Assembly (NCBI GenBank): GCA_038213195.1
Contig: JBBQTN010000056.1
Span: forward strand, 1-25,567
DNA length: 25,567 bases
Source: JAODBQ01 sp038213195
GTDB taxonomy: Bacteria; Actinomycetota; Acidimicrobiia; Acidimicrobiales; Ilumatobacteraceae
Reading direction: 5' to 3'
Positions 15,035 through 22,469 of the stretch are shown piece by piece (position 1 is the first letter of the stretch; each line of letters opens with the position of its first letter). The translations under genes were made by a program, and so were the position numbers. The notes under the pieces were generated by a model that worked only from the letters and a program-made list of their open reading frames with translations, was not told the DNA's origin and ran no database searches.

Positions 15035-17536
15035 CTACTCGTCGCGCAGGGCGACGGCCGCGGAGACGGTGCGCGCCCGACGACTCACCAGCGCACCGAA
15101 CCCAGCCGCGGCGACGAGTGAGCCGGCCACGATCACGCCGACAGCGATCACCGAGACGGCCGGCTCGGCGAGGACGTCGAGCTGATCGGCGAAGAGCTTC
15201 CACGCGCTGCGGCCGATCACCACTCCCGTCGGGACACCGATGATCAGGCCCATCGACACGACGATCAAGGCGTGCCACGACACGGCCGCGGCCACCTGCG
15301 CACGGGTGAAACCGAGCGCCTTGAGCAGGGCGAGATCGCGTCGCCGGCGGCGGACGACGGCAGCCAACGCGAGCGCGAACGACGCGACAGCCGAGGCTGC
15401 GATGGCAGCCGCGAGCCACGCCGACGCGCCGCTGATGCTGTCCGCGTTGACGATCTCGGCCGATCGCTGAACGGGCGTGACGACGATCCCGTTGCTGTCC
15501 CCGATCTTGTCCGCAGCGGCGGCCAGCCGTTCGCTGGCAGCGTGCTTGTCGATGCCTGCCCGGAACCTCACGAACAAGACGTTGGGTCCGTACTCGCCGG
15601 CCGGTGTCTGGACCGTGCTGCCGGCGTCCTGCGATGTGCCGGCGACGTTGCGGTCGTAGCCGGGCACCTGCTCGGTGACGACCAGGCCGCCGACGCCGAG
15701 CGAGGTGTGGTTGCCGTGGACGACGCCGATCGTCGGGAAGGTGGCCGAGCCGACGACGAGCAGCGGTCCCGACGACGAGCTCACCGTGTCGCCGACGCGG
15801 ACGTGCAGTTGGGAGAGGGTGGCCGCGCCGAGCACGATCTCGCCGCGCTGGCGAACCATCCGCCCGGACCGGATCGGCGGCATCACCACGCTCGACGGGT
15901 CCATCCCGAGCAGTGAGACCTCCCTGCCGTCGAGCTGCTCGGCTCCGAAGAACGCGCCGCTCCACTCCTCGATGTCGGCATTGGCGGAGAGCACGGGCTG
16001 CGTCTGCATCGGGTTGGTGTTGCCGTAGCCGCCGCCATCGACGAGGGCGACATCCCAGTCCCACCCGGACAGGCTCGGGTGCGAGATCAGGTGGTGCATG
16101 CTCGTGCCGAACGTCGTGGCGGCCACGAGGGCGCCGACCGCGACCGCCGCGCTGGCCACGACCGACCACACGATTGAGCGGTCCGCCGAGCCGATCGAGA
16201 AGCGCGTGCCGACCGCCAGAGCCGGTGACACGGGAGCCACATCGATCAGGTGAGCGAGTCGTGGGCTCGTCGCGATGGGGCGACGACCCCGCGCCCGGCG
16301 CGGCACCTCGCGCCACGCCGCCAGCGCGAGCGCCACCGACAGGCCAACCACGAAGACGATCCCACCGAGACCGAGAACGGTCCAGTCGACGTCGACTCCA
16401 CGGTCGACCTCGACGCGCCGCACACGTCCGCGGGGCATCGCCGGCGATGCGACGACGGCGACGACGACCGCCAGCAACGCGCCGACGAGGATCGCTGCGG
16501 CCGGACCCAGCGAGGCGGCGAATGCCAGGGCGGCTCGGCCGGCGCCGAGCGATCGGGCGACATCGTGGGCCTCACGTTGACCTCGGACGTGGCGGGCCAA
16601 GGCTTGGCCGACGAGTACGAGGCAGGCCAGGCCGGCGATGATCCCGAACGCCGCGAGCGCCAACGACACGGGACGGATCGCCTGCTCCGCGTGGTACGTG
16701 TCGATCGACGTGACCCGGAAGATCTGCGGACCGCCGCCCTCCGCCTCGACCACTGCGTGCTCGACCGCCGGGACGTCGGCGTCCCCGTTGCGCAGGACGA
16801 GTCCCTGCCACGCGTAGAGCCGGTAGTCCGCTGCCTCGCGGACGTACGCCGGCGTGAACAGAACGAGCGGCGAACGATCCGTGTCGTCCTGGAGGACCTC
16901 CTCGATGAACAGCCCGACGCCGACGATGGTGGCGTGGGTCAGCAGTCGGGGCTGCGACGACCCAGCATTGTTGTCGCTCTCACCGCCGCCTTCTACATCC
17001 GCACGGCTCACGGTGCCGAGGTCGATCTTCTGGCCGACGTGGTAGCCGTAGAGGCGGGCGCTCTCCTCGTTCACCGCGACCTCGTCGGCTCGCGTCGGAT
17101 CCGGCGCGCGCCCGGAGAGCGGAGTGAAGCGATCCTGGTCGAAGTACCGACCGTCGAGGCTGCCGATCGCCTCGAAGTTCTGGGAGAGGTCCGGACCGTT
17201 GGCCGTCCACGGTGCGACGTAGAACCCGGCGTAGGCGCGTGCCTGCGTCACCTGCGGGAGCTTGGCGATCGCCGTCAGCGCCGCACCGCCGTCCTGGTCG
17301 ACACCGCCCACGTCGACGACCATCGTCGACGGGTTGGTCGATCGCAGGAAGCGCGGGTAGGCCGATTGTGTCCGACGTGCGCCGGCGGTCGCGAACAGCG
17401 ACAGGCCGCCGATGAGGCCGAGCAAGAGGCTGATGCCCAACAGACCCGTCCAGCTCCGTCGGGACGATGCGCGTGCCCACGACCATGCGAAGGCGGCGCG
17501 CGAAGTTGTGCCCGCAGCCCGTCCCATCGCCCTCAT
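15035..17536 (-). CDS. FtsX/MacB-like ABC transporter permease without ATPase partner
   Basis: An 833-residue membrane protein with duplicated FtsX architecture. TM1 is at about 29-51, followed by a large extracytoplasmic domain, then TM2-TM4 (about 289-312, 337-364, 385-408). A second unit starts with TM5 (about 454-476), another external domain, and three C-terminal helices including LIVVSMGLIIGVPTGVVIG. The cytoplasmic turn RRRRDLALLKALGFTRAQV is the hallmark of the FtsX domain, and the C-terminus AVALRDE is usual. Such permeases work with a LolD/MacB-type ATPase to export lipids, peptides or lipoproteins or to gate other activities. No ATPase lies on either side. ATG 17536 is chosen: GGAG is 10 bases upstream and the basic N-terminus precedes TM1. 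Its 3' end abuts the SRPBCC remnant. Confidence 0.88.
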   Translation of the reverse strand: MRAMGRAAGTTSRAAFAWSWARASSRRSWTGLLGISLLLGLIGGLSLFATAGARRTQSAYPRFLRSTNPSTMVVDVGGVDQDGGAALTAIAKLPQVTQARAYAGFYVAPWTANGPDLSQNFEAIGSLDGRYFDQDRFTPLSGRAPDPTRADEVAVNEESARLYGYHVGQKIDLGTVSRADVEGGGESDNNAGSSQPRLLTHATIVGVGLFIEEVLQDDTDRSPLVLFTPAYVREAADYRLYAWQGLVLRNGDADVPAVEHAVVEAEGGGPQIFRVTSIDTYHAEQAIRPVSLALAAFGIIAGLACLVLVGQALARHVRGQREAHDVARSLGAGRAALAFAASLGPAAAILVGALLAVVVAVVASPAMPRGRVRRVEVDRGVDVDWTVLGLGGIVFVVGLSVALALAAWREVPRRARGRRPIATSPRLAHLIDVAPVSPALAVGTRFSIGSADRSIVWSVVASAAVAVGALVAATTFGTSMHHLISHPSLSGWDWDVALVDGGGYGNTNPMQTQPVLSANADIEEWSGAFFGAEQLDGREVSLLGMDPSSVVMPPIRSGRMVRQRGEIVLGAATLSQLHVRVGDTVSSSSGPLLVVGSATFPTIGVVHGNHTSLGVGGLVVTEQVPGYDRNVAGTSQDAGSTVQTPAGEYGPNVLFVRFRAGIDKHAASERLAAAADKIGDSNGIVVTPVQRSAEIVNADSISGASAWLAAAIAASAVASFALALAAVVRRRRRDLALLKALGFTRAQVAAAVSWHALIVVSMGLIIGVPTGVVIGRSAWKLFADQLDVLAEPAVSVIAVGVIVAGSLVAAAGFGALVSRRARTVSAAVALRDE

Positions 17537-17654
17537 TGCAGCGCATCTCCACGTCGAGGGGAAGGAGGCCGGCACCCGCTCTCGAGGGTGCTACCACGAC
17601 CCACGTCGTGCACGTCGGTCGCGTGAGCACGGTTGCTGCGTCGCCGCGACGGGT

Positions 17655-17738
17655 TCAGGCGCTGCGCAACGCGTCGATCTCGGCGTCGATGTCGCGCTGC
17701 GTCATCCGTCGGGCCGGTGAGCGTGGTCGTGCGAACAT
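17655..17738 (-). CDS. Small ORF of 27 residues with a strong Shine-Dalgarno
   Basis: On the minus strand ATG 17738 is preceded by GGGAGGAGA (GGAGG at 17748-17752, 9-base spacing), the second best ribosome binding site in the window. The product has 27 residues: a basic, Pro-rich start (MFARPRSPARR) followed by MTQRDIDAEIDALRSA. The latter resembles the tail of some Phd/AbrB-type antitoxins, where an LTxEEIDAEIAAxR segment is common, but there is no DNA-binding part. It ends 118 bases upstream of the FtsX-like start on the same strand, so it could be a leader peptide, a real microprotein or the rest of a decayed gene. I do not assign a function. Confidence 0.4.
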   Translation of the reverse strand: MFARPRSPARRMTQRDIDAEIDALRSA

Positions 17739-17760
17739 CCCCGTTCTCCTCCCGACGGAT

Positions 17761-17766
17761 TAGGAT
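17761..17766 (+). promoter_or_regulatory. Possible -10 box of the P450-SDR operon
   Basis: TAGGAT fits TANNNT and would start transcription near 17773, leaving a short leader that just includes the Shine-Dalgarno at 17778-17785. No -35 is recognisable. Confidence 0.3.
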
Positions 17767-17777
17767 CCGCTCAGGGC

Positions 17778-17785
17778 AAGGAGGT
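17778..17785 (+). promoter_or_regulatory. Near-perfect Shine-Dalgarno of the P450 gene
   Basis: AAGGAGGT is fully complementary to the 16S 3' end. It is 6 bases (from GGAGG) before GTG 17791 and 12 before ATG 17797, which favours the GTG start. Confidence 0.75.
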
Positions 17786-17790
17786 GTCAC

Positions 17791-19122
17791 GTGGCCATGT
17801 CGGCACATGCTGTCGATCTCGACGAGATCGACATCACGACCACCGCGCGCTACGTCGAGGACGGCTTCCCGTGGCACGAGTGGGACGTGCTCCGAGATCT
17901 CGCACCGGTGTACCGGTACGAGCGCGAGGGCGTACCGCCGTGCTGGGTGGTGACGCGTTACGACGACGTGAAGGAGGTCGAGCGGCGGCCGGGCGTGTTC
18001 AGCAACGCCGGACCGATCTTGCGACTCGACTCCGATGAGCGGCTCCAGCGTCTGGGTGAGTTCAAGGTCCGCCAGGCCGAGCGGTGGGGCTGGGATCCCG
18101 ACGAGCCGCTCGACATGATCTACCGCGACCGCCCCGACCACGCCGACTTCCGGATGCTGTCGGTGCCGGCGTTCACGAGGGGCGCGATGACCCGGCTCGA
18201 AGATGAGTTGGCGGCCCTCGCCCGGTCGTTCGTCGCGGGCTTCATGACGGCCGTTCGCGCGGCGTCCGTCGACGGGGGCGACCGTGGCGACGGATCGGTC
18301 GATGTCGTGTCGAGCTTGTCGGTCGGGGTGCCGCTGGCCACGATCTGCCGCATCATCGGCGTGCCCACGAGCGATTGGACCGACATCCTGCGCTGGACCG
18401 ACGGTTTGATGTTCCCGGCGATCACGGCGACACACACAATCGGCGACGAGACGGTTGCCGATGCCCGCCGCCGCCTCGGCCGCGAGTACAAGGACTACCT
18501 CGACACACTCATCGCCGGCAGGCGCCGGGAGCCCGGCGACGACCTCGCCTCTGCGTTGGTCCACGCCACGATCGACGGCACGCCGCTCACCGACCAGCAG
18601 CTGCACGGGTACCTCGTCCTGCTCGTCGCCGCCGGGAACGAGACGACGCGCAACACGATCACCGGCGGCGTGCACGCGCTGCTCACCCATCCCTCCGAGC
18701 GCGACCGGCTGGCGGCCGATCCGGCGGGGCTCGTCGAGACGGCGACCGAGGAGATCCTGCGATGGACGTCGCCGGTCCTGCAGTTCGCCCGCACCGCCGT
18801 CACCGACTTCGATCTGAGCGGGGTCACCATCCGGGCCGGCGACACCGTCACGCTGTGGTACCCGTCGGCGAACCGGGACGAGCGCCAGTTCGCCGACCCG
18901 TACCGCTTCGACATCGGTCGCGACCCGAACCGTCACCTCGCGTTCGGCTTCGGCGAGCACTTCTGTCTCGGTGCCAACCTCGCACGGTGGGAACTGCGCG
19001 CGGTCTTCCGCGAGTTGGCCCCTCACCTCGCCGACCTCGAACCCGTCGGCGGGCTGCGCCGCCATCCCGACCTCCACGTGCCTGCCATCCACGAGTTCCG
19101 CGTCCGGTTGGCAGGGCGATGA
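17791..19122 (+). CDS. Cytochrome P450
   Basis: A 443-residue soluble class I P450 that would hydroxylate a hydrophobic substrate using ferredoxin-delivered electrons. The I-helix oxygen-activation motif is AGNETT (281-286, acid-alcohol pair Glu284/Thr285). The ExxR pair is Glu321/Arg324 (EEILR), and the haem loop is FGFGEHFCLGANLA with thiolate Cys392. The overall pattern, including the RPDHADFRMLSVPAFT stretch and FARTAVTDFDLSGVTI, is like the CYP124/125/142 and related sterol- or alkyl-chain-hydroxylating families, though the subfamily and substrate cannot be fixed by eye. No ferredoxin or reductase gene is nearby. The stop codon overlaps the following dehydrogenase ATG by four bases, so the two proteins are translationally coupled and probably act in sequence. 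Confidence 0.93.
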   Translation: MAMSAHAVDLDEIDITTTARYVEDGFPWHEWDVLRDLAPVYRYEREGVPPCWVVTRYDDVKEVERRPGVFSNAGPILRLDSDERLQRLGEFKVRQAERWGWDPDEPLDMIYRDRPDHADFRMLSVPAFTRGAMTRLEDELAALARSFVAGFMTAVRAASVDGGDRGDGSVDVVSSLSVGVPLATICRIIGVPTSDWTDILRWTDGLMFPAITATHTIGDETVADARRRLGREYKDYLDTLIAGRRREPGDDLASALVHATIDGTPLTDQQLHGYLVLLVAAGNETTRNTITGGVHALLTHPSERDRLAADPAGLVETATEEILRWTSPVLQFARTAVTDFDLSGVTIRAGDTVTLWYPSANRDERQFADPYRFDIGRDPNRHLAFGFGEHFCLGANLARWELRAVFRELAPHLADLEPVGGLRRHPDLHVPAIHEFRVRLAGR

Positions 19123-19937
19123 GCGAGCGCAAGCGGGTGCTGCTCACGGGGGCGTCGACGGGCATCGGCAACGCAACCCTCCAGCGACTGCTCGCCGACG
19201 GCCACCACGTCACCACCCTCGACATCAAAGACAGCCCAGCAGGTTCCTCGCACCATCTCGCCTGTGACCTCGCGGACCCGGCGTCGATCGATGCGGTCGT
19301 CGAGCAACTCGACGGCCCGTTCGACGCGCTCGGCAACATCGCCGGGGTCGCCGGCGCGATGGGCGCCGAGCTCGTCCTGCGCGTCAACGTCTACGGGCTG
19401 CGCCATCTGACCGAGCGGCTCCTGGCGATGGGAGCCATCGCTCCCGGAGGGTCGATCGTCAACATCGCCTCGTTGGCGGGCATGGCCTGGCAACGCCACC
19501 TCGAGCGCATCGCGATCCTCGACGCCGCCGAGGACTTCGTCGCCGGCATCGCGGTGGCACGCGGCTACGAGAGCGGTGGACCCGCTGCGTACGTGCTCTC
19601 CAAGGAGTGGGTCGTCGCGTACACCCAGCAGCTCGCCGGACGGTTGCTCCCCCAGCGGATCCGCGTCAACAGCGTCAGCCCGGGGCCGGTGCTCACACCG
19701 CTGTTCCCGTACTTCGAGAACGACGCCGGGCCAGAGCAGATGGCGTGGATGAACGAGCAGGTCGGTCGGGCTGCCGAGCCGGACGACGAGGCCGCCGCGA
19801 TCGTGTGGCTTGCCGTCGGCGACAGCGGATGGGTCAACGGCGTCGACCTCCCCGTCGACGGCGGACTGTCCGCTGGCATGCGCACCGGCTGGGCGGACAC
19901 CAAGGCCTCGCCGGCATCGCGGGCACGCCGCGGGTAG
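19119..19937 (+). CDS. Short-chain dehydrogenase of the CalA / 3-alpha-hydroxysteroid dehydrogenase type
   Basis: A 272-residue classical SDR that oxidises an alcohol or reduces a ketone with NAD(H). Key elements are TGASTGIG (10-17), Asp35 after the second strand (NAD preference), NIAG (73-76), Ser118 in VNIASLAG, and Tyr158/Lys162 in YVLSK. The short Rossmann half, the FDALGNIAGVAG stretch, VNVYGLRHLTE and the end NGVDLPVDGGL match coniferyl-alcohol dehydrogenase (CalA) and 3-alpha-hydroxysteroid dehydrogenase/carbonyl reductase rather than FabG. ATGA overlap with the P450 stop (19119-19122) indicates coupling, so the likely substrate is the P450's hydroxylated product. No clear terminator follows; the convergent LtrA stop is 80 bases away. 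Confidence 0.9.
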   Translation: MSERKRVLLTGASTGIGNATLQRLLADGHHVTTLDIKDSPAGSSHHLACDLADPASIDAVVEQLDGPFDALGNIAGVAGAMGAELVLRVNVYGLRHLTERLLAMGAIAPGGSIVNIASLAGMAWQRHLERIAILDAAEDFVAGIAVARGYESGGPAAYVLSKEWVVAYTQQLAGRLLPQRIRVNSVSPGPVLTPLFPYFENDAGPEQMAWMNEQVGRAAEPDDEAAAIVWLAVGDSGWVNGVDLPVDGGLSAGMRTGWADTKASPASRARRG

Positions 19938-20017
19938 GGCTGGACGCCAACCTCAGCCGGTGACCGCCCGAGCATGCGCTCGAGCGTCGTACCACTGCCG
20001 GGCCTCCACAGTGCCGA

Positions 20018-21175
20018 TCAATGCGTCGCTCCTCCGGTCCGCCTCATCCTCGGCGGTCGTCGTCGGATTCGCTGCTCGAGCGTCGTTGCGCCACCGACGC
20101 CCACCACAAGCGCGCCGACTTGCGCGGCCGGGGCGACGGTGGTGGCAAGGGGGATGCTCGCGACGGCGACGATAGCTGCCGTCAGCCGCCACCGGTTGTC
20201 GTAGATGCCGAGTGCCCGGCGGAACAGGACATCGCCGGCCAGGAACGTGGCCGTGCCGGCTCCCAGTCCGATCGCGACCGCGGTGGGCACTGCCCGGTAG
20301 GGGTCGTCCACCGCCCGTTCGAGGCCGAACGCGACGCCGATGATCCCGAGCAGGAGCGGGAGGTGCCACAGCCCGAAGGCGGTCAGGGCAAGCTGCGCGC
20401 GGCGGTCGGCCGCGCGTGTGAGCGACTGCTCGGCACGACGGTCGTCGCCTCCGAAGTACGTCCACCACAGGCAGCCGCTCAAGGCGAGACCCAAGACGGC
20501 CATGCCGACCAGTCCCGCGCTGACGCGGTGACCGCCGGCTCCGACGCCGATCGCGAACACGGACTCGCCGATGGCGATCAGCACCACGAGGCCGTGACGC
20601 TCCACGAAGTGCGCCGGACCGATCTCGAAGAAGGCTTGTGGCGGCACCATCAACGGGGTGGTCCACTCCACGACCGCCGCCAGCGACCACAGGACGTACT
20701 GCGCCGTGCCTCCGCTGATCCCGCCTGCCAGCACCAGCAACGCGGAGACCATGTTGAACGGCGCGATCCGCAGGATGCCCTGTGCGCCGCGTCCGGCGGC
20801 GCGGGTGAACAGTCCTGCGTGCACGATGACGATCAGGAGGTAGGCGATCCCGAACGTCAGCCCGGCGCTGCGATCATCGAACGCGTGCGGGACCGAGAGC
20901 GCCAGCGCCAGATAGCTCGCCATCCCGGACAACAACAGCAGGACCCGGGCCGCGCCCTCCAACGCAACGGCATTGGTCAGCCAGGCATAGCCCCCGTACA
21001 TCCACCAGATCAGACTCAGATCGAGCGCCGCGCGAGCCAATCCGCCACCCGTCGGTTGAGCCGTCAACAGGCCCGTGAGTTGGGTGATGACGAACACGAA
21101 CACCAAGTCGAAGAACAACTCCAGCGTCGACACGCGTGTTCTCTCGCCATCGTCCGAAGGGTCGTCAGTGGCCAT
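20018..21175 (-). CDS. LtrA family membrane protein
   Basis: A 385-residue integral membrane protein of the low temperature requirement A family, named from a Listeria locus; its biochemical role is not established. The diagnostic opening ELFFDLVFVFVITQLT lies at 19-34, followed by WWMYGGYAWLTN (57-68) and the central HFVERHGLVVLIAIGES (189-205). About ten hydrophobic helices are visible. The C-terminus is short and basic (RIRRRPPRMRR). ATG 21175 opens directly before the family start; no good Shine-Dalgarno is present, and a poor CAGAAT five bases upstream could allow leaderless start. It is divergent from the small ABM-like gene, with a 73-base shared upstream region. Confidence 0.88.
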   Translation of the reverse strand: MATDDPSDDGERTRVSTLELFFDLVFVFVITQLTGLLTAQPTGGGLARAALDLSLIWWMYGGYAWLTNAVALEGAARVLLLLSGMASYLALALSVPHAFDDRSAGLTFGIAYLLIVIVHAGLFTRAAGRGAQGILRIAPFNMVSALLVLAGGISGGTAQYVLWSLAAVVEWTTPLMVPPQAFFEIGPAHFVERHGLVVLIAIGESVFAIGVGAGGHRVSAGLVGMAVLGLALSGCLWWTYFGGDDRRAEQSLTRAADRRAQLALTAFGLWHLPLLLGIIGVAFGLERAVDDPYRAVPTAVAIGLGAGTATFLAGDVLFRRALGIYDNRWRLTAAIVAVASIPLATTVAPAAQVGALVVGVGGATTLEQRIRRRPPRMRRTGGATH

Positions 21176-21215
21176 CCCGCATTCTGCTGCTGGGCCAGGA
21201 GCCGACGCAGACGCT

Positions 21216-21221
21216 TACGCT
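21216..21221 (+). promoter_or_regulatory. Possible -10 box of the ABM-like gene
   Basis: TACGCT (TANNNT) precedes a short leader carrying AAGGAG (21237-21242), 6 bases before ATG 21249. No -35 is evident. Confidence 0.25.
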
Positions 21222-21248
21222 GTGGGGCGACGAACGAAGGAGAGGCTC

Positions 21249-21533
21249 ATGGCCGTTGCCGTCGAGATGACCTACACCCGGAGCGGCATGGACACGTATC
21301 ACAAGGCGTCCGAGCAAATGGGGTTCGTCGATGATGAGCACCCCGGGGCCGGCATCCTGTTCCACTGGGTCGAGGCGACCGACGATGGCTTCATCGTGCA
21401 TGAGGTGTGGGAGTCGGAGGAACAGTTCGTTGCGTTCCTCGAAGAACACCTCCAGCCGATGTCGGCGGCGCTCGGAACGGAGGAGCCTGACGTGGAGATC
21501 AGGGCTGTCGACAGCTACCGACGTCCGCTCTGA
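21249..21533 (+). CDS. Small dimeric alpha/beta-barrel (ABM-like) protein
   Basis: A 94-residue protein with the strand-helix-strand pattern of antibiotic-biosynthesis-monooxygenase-like (dimeric ferredoxin-fold) proteins. MAVAVEMTYTRSGMDTYHKA forms a strand and helix, GILFHWVEATDDGFIVHEVW a beta hairpin, and SEEQFVAFLEEHLQPM the second helix. This resembles the many uncharacterised actinobacterial proteins with an HW...GFxVxDVWES-type core; catalysis is not implied. AAGGAG six bases before the ATG supports the start. It converges with the broken SDR gene, the stops being 13 bases apart. Confidence 0.8.
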   Translation: MAVAVEMTYTRSGMDTYHKASEQMGFVDDEHPGAGILFHWVEATDDGFIVHEVWESEEQFVAFLEEHLQPMSAALGTEEPDVEIRAVDSYRRPL

Positions 21534-21546
21534 GCAACTCGACGCG

Positions 21547-22396
21547 TCAGCCCTCGACGAGTGCCCCGCCGATGCGCGGGTGCTCGGCCACGAGCAACTC
21601 GTCGAGCGGCTTCGGGCCGAGGCCGAGCTCCCACAGCAGCTGCTGGCTGTAGGCCACGCGCCCGGTGAGGGCCGGTGGGTCGGTGACCAGGGCGAGTGCG
21701 GCGGAGGCCATCACCTCGACCGGCTCCAGCAGGCGTTCGCGCTCGGGCGTCAGCAGCGCGTGATGGACGGCGCCGGGCGTCGGGACCAGCGAGCTCGGCG
21801 AGAGCGCGTTGACCCGTACGTTGTCGCCGTGCACCTCCGCGGCGAGCCCGGTCGTGAACCGCTCGAGTGCGGCTTTGACCATGCCGTACACGGTGGTGCC
21901 AGGACCGGCACCGAACGGTGGTCCCTTGGGGTGGAGAGCACCCTTGGACGAGATGTTCACGATGGCACCCCACCTGCGGGCGCGCATCCCGGGCAGCACG
22001 AGCTGGGCCAGCTCGAACGGTGCTCGGACCTGCACCTCGAACATCATCCTTGAAGTGCTTCTCCTGGAACGTGGTCACGGCGCCGAACCAGGTGACGGCG
22101 GCGTTGTTGACCAGCACGTCGACCGGACCGAGCTGCCGCGCCGTCTCCTCGACGAGGCGGGCGCGGTCCTCCGGCCGGGCGAGGTTGGCGGCGATGGCAA
22201 CCGCGGTACCGCCGGCATCGACGATCGACTGCACCGTCTCGTGGATCGTGCCTTCGAACGCGCTCTGCCCTGCCTCGGTCGTGCGCGCCGAGACGGCGAC
22301 GCGTGCGCCCTCGGCCGCGAACCGGCGGGCGATCTCAGCGCCGATGCCACGGCTCGCACCGGTGACGATCGCGACACGTCCGTCGAGGGGTCTCAT
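21547..22396 (-). pseudogene. Short-chain dehydrogenase interrupted by a one-base frameshift
   Basis: The N-terminal part from ATG 22396 (GGAG five bases upstream) reads a normal SDR: TGASRGIG, VAVSARTTEAG (NADP-type), VLVNNAAVTWFG, up to FQEKHFK. The matching C-terminal half continues in another frame from 22047: MMFEVQVRAPFELAQLVLPG, VNISSKG (Ser), YGMVK (Tyr and Lys), VRVNALSPSSLVPTPG, ending at TGA 21547. Removing one G of the GG at 22048-22049 joins them as HFKMMFEVQV, exactly the family's spacing. So this is either a recent inactivating insertion, a sequencing error, or two reinitiated halves. No slippery heptamer is visible. The intact product would be about 282 residues. It lies 73 bases downstream of the ligase gene, same strand, probably the same operon. 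Confidence 0.8.
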
Positions 22397-22469
22397 CACA
22401 TCTCCAAGAGGGTCTCGTGGCCCGGGGTCGGGCCGGGGCCGGGGCCATTTCCTTCGTCGAGGTCGTTGG

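Noticed and set aside
14154..16316. A 720-codon minus-strand frame spanning the epimerase-like gene and the FtsX-like gene
   Set aside because: It is an Arg-rich shadow in another frame of two genes with clear motifs.
17533..19092. A 519-codon minus-strand frame opposite the P450
   Set aside because: It is antisense to a P450 with all its motifs and shows no protein family of its own.
19969..19982. Small hairpin CGAGC/GCTCG as a terminator between the SDR and LtrA genes
   Set aside because: Only 5 bp of stem with no U-tract; stems this short are frequent by chance at this GC content.
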